From: Chloroflexota bacterium
GTDB lineage: Bacteria > Chloroflexota > Anaerolineae > Aggregatilineales > Phototrophicaceae
Length of the DNA stretch: 50,816 nucleotides
Reading direction: 5' to 3'
Assembly (NCBI GenBank): GCA_026707225.1
Contig: JAPOXG010000038.1
Location: 1 to 50,816 of the forward strand
Under the pieces are notes generated by a model that had not been told where the DNA came from, made no database searches, and saw only the letters and a list, made by a program, of their open reading frames with translations. Positions within the stretch are counted from its first letter, which is position 1. Every line of letters starts with the position of its first letter. Made by a program: the position numbers and the translations under genes. Below are positions 8,327-17,068 of this stretch, one piece after another.

Positions 8327-9101
8327 ATTCCTCATATTTGCCGTCAGCGCGCTGGCTTTTTTGCTGTTGGCGGCGCCAGTTGTTGTACTGTTGGTCAACG
8401 GAGTCGGTTCCCGGGCTTGGGAGGGCTTGCCCGATTCGGCGACGATTCTTTCCGCCGCCGTCCTGAGTTTCGCCTCCACATTGGCGGTTGTCTGTTTGGC
8501 CGCCATATTGGGAACGCCGCTCGCATACGTGCTCTCGCGCTATGAGTTCAAAGGCAAGCGCCTGATCAGTTTGTTTATCGAATTGCCGATCGTGATGCCG
8601 CCGGCAGTCGCGGGCTTGGCGCTCTTGCTAACTTTCGGCCGGCGCGGCGCCATTGGTTCGTTTTTGGCGGACGCGGGCATCATCATCCCGTTTTCAATTC
8701 TGGCGGTCATACTGGCGCAATTCTTCATCTCAGCGCCCTTTTACATCCGCTCGGCGCAGGTGGGCTTCTCGAGCATAGCGGCCGAAATCGAGGACGCGGC
8801 CCGCGTTGACGGCGCCTATGGCTGGTTGATGTTTTGGTACATTACGCTGCCGATTGCCTGGCGCGCTCTCATCGCCGGCATGATTCTCAGCTGGGCGCGG
8901 GCATTGGGCGAGTTCGGCGCCACCATCCTCTTCGCCGGCAATTTGCAGGGCAAGACGCAGACCATGCCGCTGTTGGTTTATAGCGTATTCGAGCGCGACA
9001 TCAACGCCGCTATATGGACTGGGCTGATTCTGATCGTGCTTGCCCTGATCGCGCTTGCCTTGTCGCAGTTCCTGGCGCGTTCGCAAGACAAGATGAACTG
9101 A
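8274..9101 (+). CDS. modB: Molybdate ABC transporter permease
   Basis: A 275-residue inner-membrane permease with about 5-6 transmembrane helices. The EAA loop that contacts the ATPase is clear: EIEDAARVDGAYGWLMFWYI followed by TLPIAWRALIAG near residues 175-200. It forms the translocation channel for molybdate delivered by ModA. ATG at 8274 is chosen because it gives a normal basic N-terminus (MAKRSSSPAKRR). An upstream ATG at 8220 is possible. The gene overlaps modA by 53 bases, suggesting translational coupling. The expected modC ATPase gene does not follow; a decayed unrelated gene does. Confidence 0.92.
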   Translation: MAKRSSSPAKRRQVKPDKFLIFAVSALAFLLLAAPVVVLLVNGVGSRAWEGLPDSATILSAAVLSFASTLAVVCLAAILGTPLAYVLSRYEFKGKRLISLFIELPIVMPPAVAGLALLLTFGRRGAIGSFLADAGIIIPFSILAVILAQFFISAPFYIRSAQVGFSSIAAEIEDAARVDGAYGWLMFWYITLPIAWRALIAGMILSWARALGEFGATILFAGNLQGKTQTMPLLVYSVFERDINAAIWTGLILIVLALIALALSQFLARSQDKMN

Positions 9102-9132
9102 TTGGATGGCGGTAGAGCAGGAGGGGCAGTTC

Positions 9133-9324
9133 GTGCCGGAAAAACTTCAAGCGCTCATATTGTGGGCGGCCAATTCGGCTCGCTCGCCGATGGGCGAGGG
9201 CTTGCTTCGCCACTAAGCCGGCGACAAGGTGGCGGTATTCAGCGCCGGGCGGACGCCATCAAGCGTCAATCCCTTGGCGAGAAAACTGACCGCCTGGCTC
9301 AAGAGCCACCATTTGCCGAACTGA
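9133..9324 (+). pseudogene. Decayed arsenate reductase / low-molecular-weight phosphatase gene
   Basis: Starting from GTG at 9133, with AGGAGGGG still present upstream, the frame reads VPEKLQALILWAANSARSPM and then GEGLLRH. A TAA stop at 9214 interrupts it, after which it resumes as AGDKVAVFSAGRTPSSVNPL before ending at TGA 9322. This matches the LMW-PTP/ArsC pattern xLFLC(x)3NSARSQMAEGLLRHxAGDxxxVxSAGxxPxxVNPLA. The catalytic cysteine of the P-loop is replaced by Trp (TGG at 9163). The rest of the family (GIDIS..HRSK, CDNA..CP) is not recognisable, apart from a weak ENACP near 9350. The stop codon, lost catalytic residue and missing 3' half make it non-functional. Confidence 0.75.
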
Positions 9325-9435
9325 CATGACAAGGCATCGGCCGACATTGAGAATGCATGTCCGCGCTGACCAGTGGACGAGCCCGATGGTCTAAAATGAC
9401 GAGACACATGCGCTTCCATGAGAGCAGGAGAGGAA

Positions 9436-10134
9436 ATGGTATACACAAAGTACTTCAAATTGCAAACCGTGTTTGACGCTGATGGCGGCCCCGGGGTATT
9501 CGGCAAGCATGCGACGCAGCTGATGGAGTTGCATCAGCGTGTCTGCCAGGTAGAGGCGCCGGTTGTGCTGGAATGTGGTGTGGACAAGGGCTGGTCAACG
9601 GGCGTGCTGGCTCACGCGGTCGAGCAACAAGGGGGACGATTGATTTCGCTGGACATCCGGGACTGTTCGGACGCCATACAATCCGACTGCTGGACCTTTC
9701 TGCAAATGGATGACACCGATCAGGAAAGGATTCTGCGGGAAGCGCCGATCTTGAAACAAGGCATCGACTTTCTTAATATCGACAGCCTGCACGCCGTCAG
9801 GCATGTAAGGCGCCAAATGGATCTCTGGTATCCGCTGGTGCGCCAAGGCGGCTGGATCGCCTTTCACGATGTCGACCCCGCTCCCTATATGCGTGGACAG
9901 CGCAAAGACAATATCGAAAGTGAGATTGTCTGGCGCGCCGTTGGGCAAGTTGTCTTTGATTTCTTCTATGCCAACGAAGACGACTTGCTGCTGGAAATCC
10001 ATTATGGCGACATGGGAATGGCGATCATGCGGAAACTTGCGCCTATGTCAAAAGCGCCGCAGCCCTTGCGTCGCCTTCCCCGCCGGCGCGTTAGCTTGCG
10101 CTCGCTGGCTCGATATCTGGCCGGGCGCGGATGA
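9436..10134 (+). CDS. Class I SAM-dependent methyltransferase (methyltransf_24-like)
   Basis: A 232-residue protein with the SAM-binding beginning VVLECGVDKGWSTGVLAHAV at about 36-55 and an acidic strand-2 end in LISLDIRD. The metal/acceptor-side motif GGWIAFHDVDPAPY is typical of CmcI-like and methyltransf_24 enzymes acting on small molecules or sugars. The start is ATG 9436 with a strong AGGAGAGG directly upstream; another ATG 18 bases earlier lacks a site. It stands alone between the decayed gene and a convergent TPR gene. Substrate is unknown; a glycan or glycolipid role is a guess. Confidence 0.7.
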   Translation: MVYTKYFKLQTVFDADGGPGVFGKHATQLMELHQRVCQVEAPVVLECGVDKGWSTGVLAHAVEQQGGRLISLDIRDCSDAIQSDCWTFLQMDDTDQERILREAPILKQGIDFLNIDSLHAVRHVRRQMDLWYPLVRQGGWIAFHDVDPAPYMRGQRKDNIESEIVWRAVGQVVFDFFYANEDDLLLEIHYGDMGMAIMRKLAPMSKAPQPLRRLPRRRVSLRSLARYLAGRG

Positions 10135-10206
10135 AAGACGATGCCGGATTGCAACCGATTAGGAAAGACGTCGGCGACGGCGTGGAGAAGGCGCTGAGCG
10201 TTTGGC

Positions 10207-11367
10207 TCAAGACGGTGACCTAGCCTGCCGGCGCGCAAGCTGTCCCCGCGCCTTTTGCAGGTTCCGCTGCGCCTCGGCAAAGGCTGGATTCAGGATAAGC
10301 GCTTGTTGAAAGTCTTCAACTGCCTCGGCTAGCTTGCCTTGCCGATGCCGCGCCAAGCCGCGATTGTAAAACGATTCATGCCGGCTGGCATCGAGCCGGA
10401 CCGCGTCTTCGAAACTCGCCAGCGCCGCGTCGTAATCTTTCAGACGATAGCAAGCTGTTCCACGTAGATTGTGGAGTTCGGCGCTGGTTGGATGAAACTG
10501 CAGCGCCAGCGAACAGTCGTCGCGCAAGCCGGCCCAGTCGCCTTGCTGCGCCCGCGCCAGACCTCGCATGCGGTATGCTTTGTATTGATTTGGCTCAAGC
10601 CGCAAAGCCGTGGTGAGATCATTTATCGCCTTGTCCAAATCGATTCGCGCATGATAGCGGGCGGCGCCGCGGTTGTAGTAAGCGGACGCTGAATCGGGAT
10701 GTTGCCGCAGCAGCCCGCTGAATGTCTCGATCGCCTCCAGGTAGTCTTTGTCCGCCAATTGCTGCCTGCCGATGCGGTACAAGTTTTGGACATGCGCTGC
10801 CAACTCAGCGACCGCGCCAACTTTCGCAAGAGACTCGAAGCCTTCAATGAGCGCCCAGAGTGTGCCCGGGTAGGCGGTGAGACTGGTCAACTCGGCGATG
10901 CCCAGCGCGCTTGATATCCCCACAATTTCATCCAATTGTGGGGGAAAGGCGCCGGCGAGCACCTGCTCTTCCATTACGAGCGGTTTGCCGTGAACATCAA
11001 TGACCATGCGAACGAAGCAGGTCTCGTCTTGCTTTTCCGTCGCCAGTATGCGTTCCACACCGGTCTTGAAGCGGAATGGCGGCTCGAGACGAATGTCGTA
11101 GCCGTCGCCTTCGACAGTGAATATCGAATCTTTGAGCCGCGTCTTGACGCGATGAATCCCGTTCTTGCGCTTTAAGGACGCGATAAGCAGGACGCCAAGC
11201 GGGAACATCGCGGCCAGCGGAAGCGGCGACCGCAAGACGAAAACCGCCGCCGTCAATAGCGTCAAAGCAAGCAGCAGGGGCAAGGCGAAGGGCCGCGCGC
11301 TCTTCACTTTAGCGCGCCGAAAATATCCTTCGATCGCCGGAGCTTGAACCAATCCGTCGGTCTGCAT
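10207..11367 (-). CDS. Tetratricopeptide-repeat protein with two N-terminal membrane segments
   Basis: 386 residues. Two adjacent hydrophobic stretches at about 27-62 suggest membrane anchoring. A middle region of about 120 residues of unknown fold follows. At least five TPR units then run from about 205 to 375, with repeats such as SAYYNRGAARYHARIDLDKA, YKAYRMRGLARAQQGDWAG and ESFYNRGLARHRQGKLAEAV. TPR stacks bind other proteins; no partner gene is adjacent. The 3' end converges on the methyltransferase gene with 72 bases between. Confidence 0.8.
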   Translation of the reverse strand: MQTDGLVQAPAIEGYFRRAKVKSARPFALPLLLALTLLTAAVFVLRSPLPLAAMFPLGVLLIASLKRKNGIHRVKTRLKDSIFTVEGDGYDIRLEPPFRFKTGVERILATEKQDETCFVRMVIDVHGKPLVMEEQVLAGAFPPQLDEIVGISSALGIAELTSLTAYPGTLWALIEGFESLAKVGAVAELAAHVQNLYRIGRQQLADKDYLEAIETFSGLLRQHPDSASAYYNRGAARYHARIDLDKAINDLTTALRLEPNQYKAYRMRGLARAQQGDWAGLRDDCSLALQFHPTSAELHNLRGTACYRLKDYDAALASFEDAVRLDASRHESFYNRGLARHRQGKLAEAVEDFQQALILNPAFAEAQRNLQKARGQLARRQARSPS

Positions 11368-11397
11368 GCTTGTTCTGAGTGCTAGTTTCTAATATTT

Positions 11398-11425
11398 ATT
11401 GTAATGGAATGATCGAATCGGACAA
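11398..11425 (-). promoter_or_regulatory. Putative sigma-70 promoter for the TPR gene
   Basis: On the minus strand TTGTCC (11425-11420) and TACAAT (11403-11398) are 16 bases apart, about 30 bases upstream of the ATG at 11367. Confidence 0.5.
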
Positions 11426-11549
11426 ATGCCGTGACGGGCCGGGGGAACTCGGACATCATAGAGGGCGACTTGACAGGCCGCCCCGATTTGCTGGAATTTC
11501 GCCGTCGGTTGAAGGCGCTTCAGCCAATGCGCATGGCGCCGCGATTCGC

Positions 11550-12806
11550 TCAGACCGAATCCATATTCTGAATGATCCTGGTGGCGAATTCGCTTGTGGG
11601 CACTTTGGTCGCGTTGTCCATCTGGCGCGCAAAGTCGTAAGTGACGTAACGCTGATCGATAGTTTTCTCGTAGGCTTTGGTGATCAGTTCGGCCGCTTCA
11701 AACCAGTCCAAATGCTCGAGCATCATCACGCCGCTGAAGAGCAGAGAACCGGGATTGACCATGTCTTTGTTGGTATATTTCGGCGCGGTGCCGTGCGTCG
11801 CTTCGAACAGCGCAATTTCATCACCGATGTTGGCGCCCGGCGCAATGCCCACGCCACCGACTTCGGCTGCCAAAGCGTCGCTCAGGTAATCGCCATTGAG
11901 ATTGGTGGTGGCGATGACGTCGTGTTCGCGCGGTCGCAGCAGCATCTTCTGAAACATGATGTCGGCAATCGTATCCTGAATCAGAATTTTGCCGTTCGGC
12001 ACGTTGCCATTATGGCTGGAAGCGACATCGTCCCATGAAATTGTCTCGTCCGGGAATTCCTCGCGCGCCAGTTCGTATCCCCACTTTTGGAAAGCGCCTT
12101 CGGTGAACTTCTGGATATTGCCTTTATGCACCAGGGTAACGCTGCTGCGGCGACGATCAATCGCATACTGAATCGCGGCGCGGATGAGACGCTTGCTGCC
12201 GAAGGGACTGATCGGCTTGATGCCGAGGCCCGCATCGGGGAAGAAATTAGTCGCGCCCAATTCGGATTTCAAGAATTCAGCCAGCTTCTTGTTTTCTTCC
12301 GTTCCGGATTCGTATTCGATACCGGCGTAGGTATCTTCCGTGTTTTCGCGGAAGATGACCACATCCACATCTTCAGGATGTTTCAGCGGGCTGGGCACGC
12401 CGTTGTACCAGCGCACCGGACGCACGCAACTGTAGAGATCCAGCACTTGACGCAAGGTCACGTTCAGGCTGCGGAAGCCGCCGCCGACCGGCGTGGTCAA
12501 AGGACCTTTGATGCCGACTTTGTATTCGCGGAAGGCATCGAAAGCCTCTTCTGGCATGTAGTCTCCATCATAGATGCCGGCTGCTTTCTCGCCGGCATAG
12601 ACCTCCATCCAGGAAACGTGTCGTTTTCCGCCGTAGGCTTTCTCTACCGCCGCGTCCCAGATCCGCTTGCTGGCGGTCATGATATCGTAGCCGATGCCAT
12701 CGCCCTCAATAAACAGCAGGATCGGATTGTCGGGCACCTGCATCTTGCCATTGCTGAAGCTGATCTTTTCTCCGGAGTTGGGCGCTGTGATCTTGTCGTA
12801 TCCCAT
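11550..12806 (-). CDS. icd: Isocitrate dehydrogenase (NADP-type)
   Basis: Catalyses oxidative decarboxylation of isocitrate to 2-oxoglutarate in the TCA cycle. The 418-residue length is normal for the bacterial homodimeric enzyme. [10 protein letters not shown] marks the N-terminal domain, and [20 protein letters not shown] holds the substrate serine and arginines. [13 protein letters not shown] and the metal-binding [17 protein letters not shown] follow, then the nucleotide-site block [19 protein letters not shown]. The Lys and Tyr after this block are typical of NADP-specific enzymes. The ATG at 12806 is chosen over an ATG at 12872, because the added 22 residues are unlike the family and GGAGG lies upstream of 12806. 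Confidence 0.95.
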   Translation of the reverse strand: MGYDKITAPNSGEKISFSNGKMQVPDNPILLFIEGDGIGYDIMTASKRIWDAAVEKAYGGKRHVSWMEVYAGEKAAGIYDGDYMPEEAFDAFREYKVGIKGPLTTPVGGGFRSLNVTLRQVLDLYSCVRPVRWYNGVPSPLKHPEDVDVVIFRENTEDTYAGIEYESGTEENKKLAEFLKSELGATNFFPDAGLGIKPISPFGSKRLIRAAIQYAIDRRRSSVTLVHKGNIQKFTEGAFQKWGYELAREEFPDETISWDDVASSHNGNVPNGKILIQDTIADIMFQKMLLRPREHDVIATTNLNGDYLSDALAAEVGGVGIAPGANIGDEIALFEATHGTAPKYTNKDMVNPGSLLFSGVMMLEHLDWFEAAELITKAYEKTIDQRYVTYDFARQMDNATKVPTSEFATRIIQNMDSV

Positions 12807-13291
12807 TCCCTGCTGGCCTCCCTCAGTCTCGCCGCGATTTCCTATTGGATAACGCGCGCCATTATAGCACAAAAGGAAGGCGCATAAACCGGCTTCTTCA
12901 GTCTAGGCAGGCTGCGTTTGAATTGGGCTTGGAGAAAATCTGAACCTAGATTCGGGCGGGGGCTCGCTTGTTTCCGCAAATGTGTCATCACCCGCAATCC
13001 GCGTCCCAGCGTTCATCTTTGGCGGCGTCGCCGGATGTTAGCTGAATGTTAAGATTCTGCGCTAGACAAAGGGGATTTCAGGTCGTATGCTATAATGCTG
13101 TTTTGGTTGCAAATGGCTTCAGTGCAAACTGGTCCAAGACGTGCCCGGAGAGATGGCACGATGATTGCCTCGCCCGTATAGGTCCACGAGGAGCATCTGC
13201 ATAACAGCCAATCAACGCAATACCATAGGACGATTAGACACCTGTGGCTCACAAGGCTCACAGGCTGTTTCTGTTTTGAGAAAGAGCTAAC
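12807..13291. other. Gene-free divergent region between icd and rnj
   Basis: This 485-base stretch contains no coding region I can support. It holds the rnj promoter (13063-13096) and two leader hairpins. CGTGCC (13140-13145) pairs with GGCACG (13155-13160). CCTGTG (13241-13246) pairs with CACAGG (13259-13264), and this second hairpin carries the octamer GGCTCACA twice. The icd promoter must also lie here but was not clearly seen. Confidence 0.5.
13063..13096 (+). promoter_or_regulatory. Promoter of the RNase J gene
   Basis: TGCTATAAT (13088-13096) is an extended -10. A second reading is TAGACA (13063-13068), 17 bases, TATGCT (13086-13091). Either gives a leader of roughly 190 bases before the ATG at 13292. 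Confidence 0.6.
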
Positions 13292-14950
13292 ATGACAAAA
13301 AATCCCAAATTCAAGATAACGCCCATTGGCGGCTTGGGCGAAATCGGCAAGAACATGACCTTGTTTGAACGGAACGGCGAAGGATTCCTGATTGACTGCG
13401 GAATCATGTTCCCGGCAAACGACATGCACGGCGTCGACTACATCATTCCGGATTATCGCTGGCTGGAAGAACGCGACGATATCCGGCTGCACGGCGTCGC
13501 TTTCACCCATGGGCATGAGGACCACATCGGCGCGGCGCAGCACGTCATCAAGTCCTTTCCCGGCATTCCGCTCTTTGCAACGCCGCTGACGGCCGGCTTG
13601 CTGCAAGTAAAACTGAAGAATGCGCGCCTGTTGAAGTCAGCCAAGATTCATACATTCAACGGAGGGGACACCATACAGATTGGTCCCTTCACGCTGCATA
13701 GCTTTCACGTCTGCCATAGCATTCCAGATTGTGTCGGTTATGGCATCGAAACGCCCTACGGCATGATCGTGCATACGGGCGATTACAAATTCGATAATAC
13801 GCCGGTGCATGGCCGCAAGACGGATTATGCCAGGCTCGCTGGTTTCGCCCAGCGCGGCGTCGTATTGCTGATGGCGGATAGCACGAATGCAGACAAGAGC
13901 GGCTGGACGCAATCGGAGGCTGTCATTGATGGCGCGCTCGACAAAGTGTTTCGCGGCGCCAAAGGCCGGATTATGGTGGCGACCTTCGCCTCACTTGTCT
14001 CGCGCGTTCAGCAGGTGGTTAACGCGGCGCGCAACCACAAGCGCAAGGTGTGCATCACCGGCTACACCATGTCCGAGTATGCCAAGATCGCGCGCAAGCT
14101 CGGCTACCTTGATGTCGACGACGATATGCTGGTAAGTGTCGGGCAAGCCCTGGCTTTGCCGCCGCACAAGGTCGTGTTCATGGTCACCGGGTCGCAAGGA
14201 GAGCCATCAGCCGTCTTGGGCAAATTGGCGGCCGGACGACACCGGCAGCTGGACGTGCGCAAGGGCGATACGATTATCCTCTCGTCGCATCCGATCCCGG
14301 GCAACGAAGAAATGGTCTACCGCACGATCAATCGCCTGATCGAGCGGGGCGCCGATGTCATCTACGACTCGATTGAAGCGGTGCACGTTTCCGGACATGC
14401 CTGCCAAGAAGAAATGCGGCTGATGCTCAATCTGACGCAGCCGCGGCACCTGATGCCGGTTCATGGCGAAGTCCGGCATTTGCACCTGCATGCCAAGCTG
14501 GCGGCTGATAATGGCGTCGCCGCCGAAAACATCATCAGGGTGGAGAATGGCGCCACCGTTGAGTTGAATGCGCGCGGGGTAACCGTTGGCGAACGTCAGC
14601 CTGGCGGCTATGTCTTTGTTGATGGCAGCGGCGTCGGCGATGTCGGACGGGCGGTGATCCGCGATCGAGAGATTCTGGCGCAGGATGGATTCGTCCTGGT
14701 CAGCGTCAACGTCGATCATAGAAGCGGCAAACTGATAGGCGAACCGCGCATTGTTTCGCGCGGATTCGTGTATTTGAAAGACGCCGAAGACTTCCTCGAT
14801 CAGATCCGCGACAACATTACTGAGGTGGTTAATCGCAGCCGGCGCCTCAATGGCAAACGCAAGAACCTGGTTGAAGAGAGCTTGGGAAAGCTCATCTACA
14901 ACGAAACCAAACGGCGCCCGATGATTTTCAGCATTGTCAACGAGGTCTAA
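13292..14950 (+). CDS. rnj: Ribonuclease J
   Basis: A 552-residue metallo-beta-lactamase/beta-CASP nuclease for mRNA decay and rRNA 5' maturation. The metal-binding motif THGHEDH is at 72-78, with later ligands in FHVCHSIPD and VHTGDYKFD. The beta-CASP region contains ATFASLVSRVQQVV, GSQGEPSAVL and SSHPIPGNE, and the C-terminal motif HVSGHACQEE precedes PVHGEVRHL. The length equals typical RNase J1/J2, and all catalytic residues are present. It stands alone with a long structured leader. In other bacteria this enzyme can control its own mRNA through the leader; here that is only inferred. Confidence 0.96.
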   Translation: MTKNPKFKITPIGGLGEIGKNMTLFERNGEGFLIDCGIMFPANDMHGVDYIIPDYRWLEERDDIRLHGVAFTHGHEDHIGAAQHVIKSFPGIPLFATPLTAGLLQVKLKNARLLKSAKIHTFNGGDTIQIGPFTLHSFHVCHSIPDCVGYGIETPYGMIVHTGDYKFDNTPVHGRKTDYARLAGFAQRGVVLLMADSTNADKSGWTQSEAVIDGALDKVFRGAKGRIMVATFASLVSRVQQVVNAARNHKRKVCITGYTMSEYAKIARKLGYLDVDDDMLVSVGQALALPPHKVVFMVTGSQGEPSAVLGKLAAGRHRQLDVRKGDTIILSSHPIPGNEEMVYRTINRLIERGADVIYDSIEAVHVSGHACQEEMRLMLNLTQPRHLMPVHGEVRHLHLHAKLAADNGVAAENIIRVENGATVELNARGVTVGERQPGGYVFVDGSGVGDVGRAVIRDREILAQDGFVLVSVNVDHRSGKLIGEPRIVSRGFVYLKDAEDFLDQIRDNITEVVNRSRRLNGKRKNLVEESLGKLIYNETKRRPMIFSIVNEV

Positions 14951-15061
14951 CTGGAGAGCGGACCGGCGCCGCTTGCGCCATCCGCATGCTTGCGCGACGG
15001 GCGCGCGGCGTTTTCGTATTCATAGGCATTGTTCTTGAAACAATCAGGGGAGAGGCGCGCG

Positions 15062-15796
15062 ATGCGCAAAGCAGTGATACAGGCCAAGCAGGTGACGCGA
15101 AATCTTAAGTTGGGAACGCATATTGTACAGGCTCTGCGTGGCGTCGACCTGACGATCTATGCGAATGAAATGGTCGGCATTATTGGCCCTTCCGGCAGCG
15201 GCAAGAGTACGCTGTTGGGCATCGTCGGCGGATTGGACAGCCCTACCGACGGCACGATCGAAATCGACGGCATCGATATCACACGCATGAGCGAAGGGCA
15301 GTTGACCGACATCCGCAATCAAAAGATCGGCTTCGTCTTTCAGTTCTTCAACTTGATTCCTACCTTGACCGCTCTGGAAAACGTGGCGCTGCCGATCGAG
15401 TTCGCTCAGGCGCGCCGGCACAACCCATTCAACCGCGCTCGCGAGCTCCTGGATATGTTGGGATTGGGCGCCCGCCTTCACCACCGTCCGAGCGAACTGA
15501 GCGGCGGGCAGCAGCAGCGCGTCGCCATCGCCCGGGCCTTGGCCAACGATCCGCCGATTTTGCTGGCTGACGAGCCCACAGGCAATCTCGATACGCATTC
15601 TGGCGAGACCGTTCTGCAGGCGCTGAAGACGATACGTGATGAAAGTGGGACGACAGTGGTTATGGTCACGCACGATCAGTCGCTGGCTGCGCAAATGGAT
15701 CGCGTGCTTACCCTCGTTGATGGCCGGGTAGTCAACGGCATCGCGGGCGATCTTCCCTCCGCCGATGCGCATCAGACCGCTGCCGCGCGCGCCTAG
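15062..15796 (+). CDS. ABC transporter ATP-binding protein (LolD/MacB type)
   Basis: A 244-residue ATPase with Walker [10 protein letters not shown] (about 42-50), Q-loop [12 protein letters not shown], signature LSGGQQQR, Walker [13 protein letters not shown] and H-loop VVMVTHDQ. The N-L-I-P-T-L after the Q-loop and DEPTGNLD are typical of the LolD/MacB/FtsE group, which drives FtsX-like permeases in lipoprotein transfer, efflux or cell-wall control. ATG at 15062 with AGGGGAGAGG upstream is chosen over an ATG at 15029. No permease gene is adjacent: RNase J is upstream and a PRTase downstream. The partner must be elsewhere. Confidence 0.9.
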   Translation: MRKAVIQAKQVTRNLKLGTHIVQALRGVDLTIYANEMVGIIGPSGSGKSTLLGIVGGLDSPTDGTIEIDGIDITRMSEGQLTDIRNQKIGFVFQFFNLIPTLTALENVALPIEFAQARRHNPFNRARELLDMLGLGARLHHRPSELSGGQQQRVAIARALANDPPILLADEPTGNLDTHSGETVLQALKTIRDESGTTVVMVTHDQSLAAQMDRVLTLVDGRVVNGIAGDLPSADAHQTAAARA

Positions 15797-15799
15797 CGA

Positions 15800-15828
15800 T
15801 TCGGCACGCGGCCCGATCGCGCTATAAT
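15800..15828 (+). promoter_or_regulatory. Putative promoter for the phosphoribosyltransferase gene
   Basis: TATAAT at 15823-15828 with TTCGGC (15800-15805) 17 bases upstream, 40 bases before the ATG at 15868. The -35 is weak. Confidence 0.5.
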
Positions 15829-15867
15829 CAGCGGGGCAAGGTGATTTTGGCGTACGAGGACATCCCA

Positions 15868-16425
15868 ATGGCTCAAGAGTTTCACTCCGTAGAGGTTGCC
15901 GGCGTCAAGCGCAACTTGCCGCTGATGGAAATCAAGCCGGGCGTCAAAATCGCGATCCTCAATATTTTGGGCGACTACGAGTTTGTCAACGTGGCCAGCG
16001 CGGAGCTGGCGCAGAAGCTGACGGGACGCGATATTCAGGTATTGGTGACGGCTGAGGCGAAGTCCATCCCTCTGGCGCACACCATCAGCTCCGAATTGCA
16101 ACTGCCCTACGTTGTTCTTCGCAAGGCGCACAAGCCTTATATGGGCGACGCCCTGCAAAGCGAAACGCTCAGTATCACCACAGGCCAACCACAGACCTTG
16201 TTCCTTGATGAAAAGGACCGCAAGCTGGTTGCGGGCAAGCGCATCGCCATCATTGATGACGTGATTTCGACTGGGAGCACCTTGCAGGGGATGCGCCTCA
16301 TCATGGACAAGGCCGGCGCCAAAGTCGTGGCTGAAGCGGCAATATTCACCGAAGGCGATCGCGCCCAATGGTACGATATCGTCGCCTTGGGGCATCTGCC
16401 GATTTGGGTGGAAAGCCGAACCTGA
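15868..16425 (+). CDS. Adenine phosphoribosyltransferase-like PRTase
   Basis: A 185-residue type I phosphoribosyltransferase. The PRPP-binding loop IIDDVISTGST is at about 128-138. AEAKSIPLAHTIS and VVLRKAHKPYMGD correspond to the APT/xanthine PRTase pattern. It would form a nucleotide from a free purine base and PRPP. ATG at 15868, with GAGGA about 7 bases upstream, is chosen over an upstream GTG at 15841. The gene is preceded by its own promoter. Purine salvage is likely, but the exact base (adenine, xanthine or other) is not determined. Confidence 0.8.
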   Translation: MAQEFHSVEVAGVKRNLPLMEIKPGVKIAILNILGDYEFVNVASAELAQKLTGRDIQVLVTAEAKSIPLAHTISSELQLPYVVLRKAHKPYMGDALQSETLSITTGQPQTLFLDEKDRKLVAGKRIAIIDDVISTGSTLQGMRLIMDKAGAKVVAEAAIFTEGDRAQWYDIVALGHLPIWVESRT

Positions 16426-16486
16426 ACCTCCGCAGTATATGATAGAATGCCGACAATTGATCGGCGTGTCTCGGAATGTAATCCAG

Positions 16487-17068
16487 ATGTCGTCATCGCT
16501 CGCGGCGATTGTGGCGGCGCTGCTCCTGGTTATCGCCATTGCCATTAGCGGGGCGCTGCTGCTCCTTTGGCGTCCAGAGCCAGTCCATATCATGATCAAG
16601 CCGCCGGCGCCGACCGCGACCCCGGCCCCGACGGCGACGCCTTCGCCCATTCTGGTATATGTCACTGGCGAAGTTGCAAGGCGAGGAACGCGGCACAGAT
16701 TGCCGCAGGGCAGCCGGGTGTCCGATGCGGTGACGGCCGCCGGCGGATTCACCGACTTGGCGGACAGGGAGCGGGTCAATCTGGCTGGAATCCTGCGAGA
16801 TGGCGACCAGGTGCATGTCCCGTCCATTGAAGCCAATCGCCTAGACGGCGCCTTGCCCACGCCGTCGGGCGGCCGCTTGGTCAACGTGAATGTGGCGACT
16901 TTGGAAGAATTAGTTGCGCTGCCCAATATTGGCTCGGTGACAGCGCGAAAGATCATTGAGTACCGGGAGCAGGTGAGTCCATTCGCCACGTTGGCAGATC
17001 TGGATCAAGTACCGGGGATTGGTCCCTCAACACTAGAAGCTCTTCAGAATTTAGTCCGATTTGATTAA
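16487..17068 (+). CDS. comEA: ComEA-like DNA-binding competence protein
   Basis: A 193-residue single-pass membrane protein. A transmembrane helix lies at about 5-27, a PT-rich linker at 38-54 (PPAPTATPAPTATPSP), and an SLBB domain at 56-115 (VYVTGEVARRGTRHRLPQGS). Two helix-hairpin-helix motifs occur at 130-193 (LVALPNIGSVTARKIIEYR and DLDQVPGIGPSTLEAL). This is the ComEA domain order; such proteins bind transforming DNA at the cell surface. ATG at 16487 is preferred because the earlier ATG at 16439 overlaps a -10-like TAGAAT/TATGAT. No comEB or comEC gene is nearby. The stop codon overlaps that of the convergent ATPase gene in the palindrome TTAA (17065-17068). Confidence 0.85.
   Translation: MSSSLAAIVAALLLVIAIAISGALLLLWRPEPVHIMIKPPAPTATPAPTATPSPILVYVTGEVARRGTRHRLPQGSRVSDAVTAAGGFTDLADRERVNLAGILRDGDQVHVPSIEANRLDGALPTPSGGRLVNVNVATLEELVALPNIGSVTARKIIEYREQVSPFATLADLDQVPGIGPSTLEALQNLVRFD

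Noticed and set aside
9102..9417. Remnant of modC behind modB
   Set aside because: This position was examined for ABC ATPase motifs. The visible protein traces are those of ArsC/LMW-PTP, not Walker or signature motifs.
10195..10209. TGAGC..GCTCA hairpin between the methyltransferase and TPR genes
   Set aside because: Only five base pairs and no T-run. It is too weak to list as a terminator.
15793..16989. A 398-codon open frame on the minus strand
   Set aside because: It is antisense to the phosphoribosyltransferase and comEA genes. The low stop frequency follows from their GC-rich codons.
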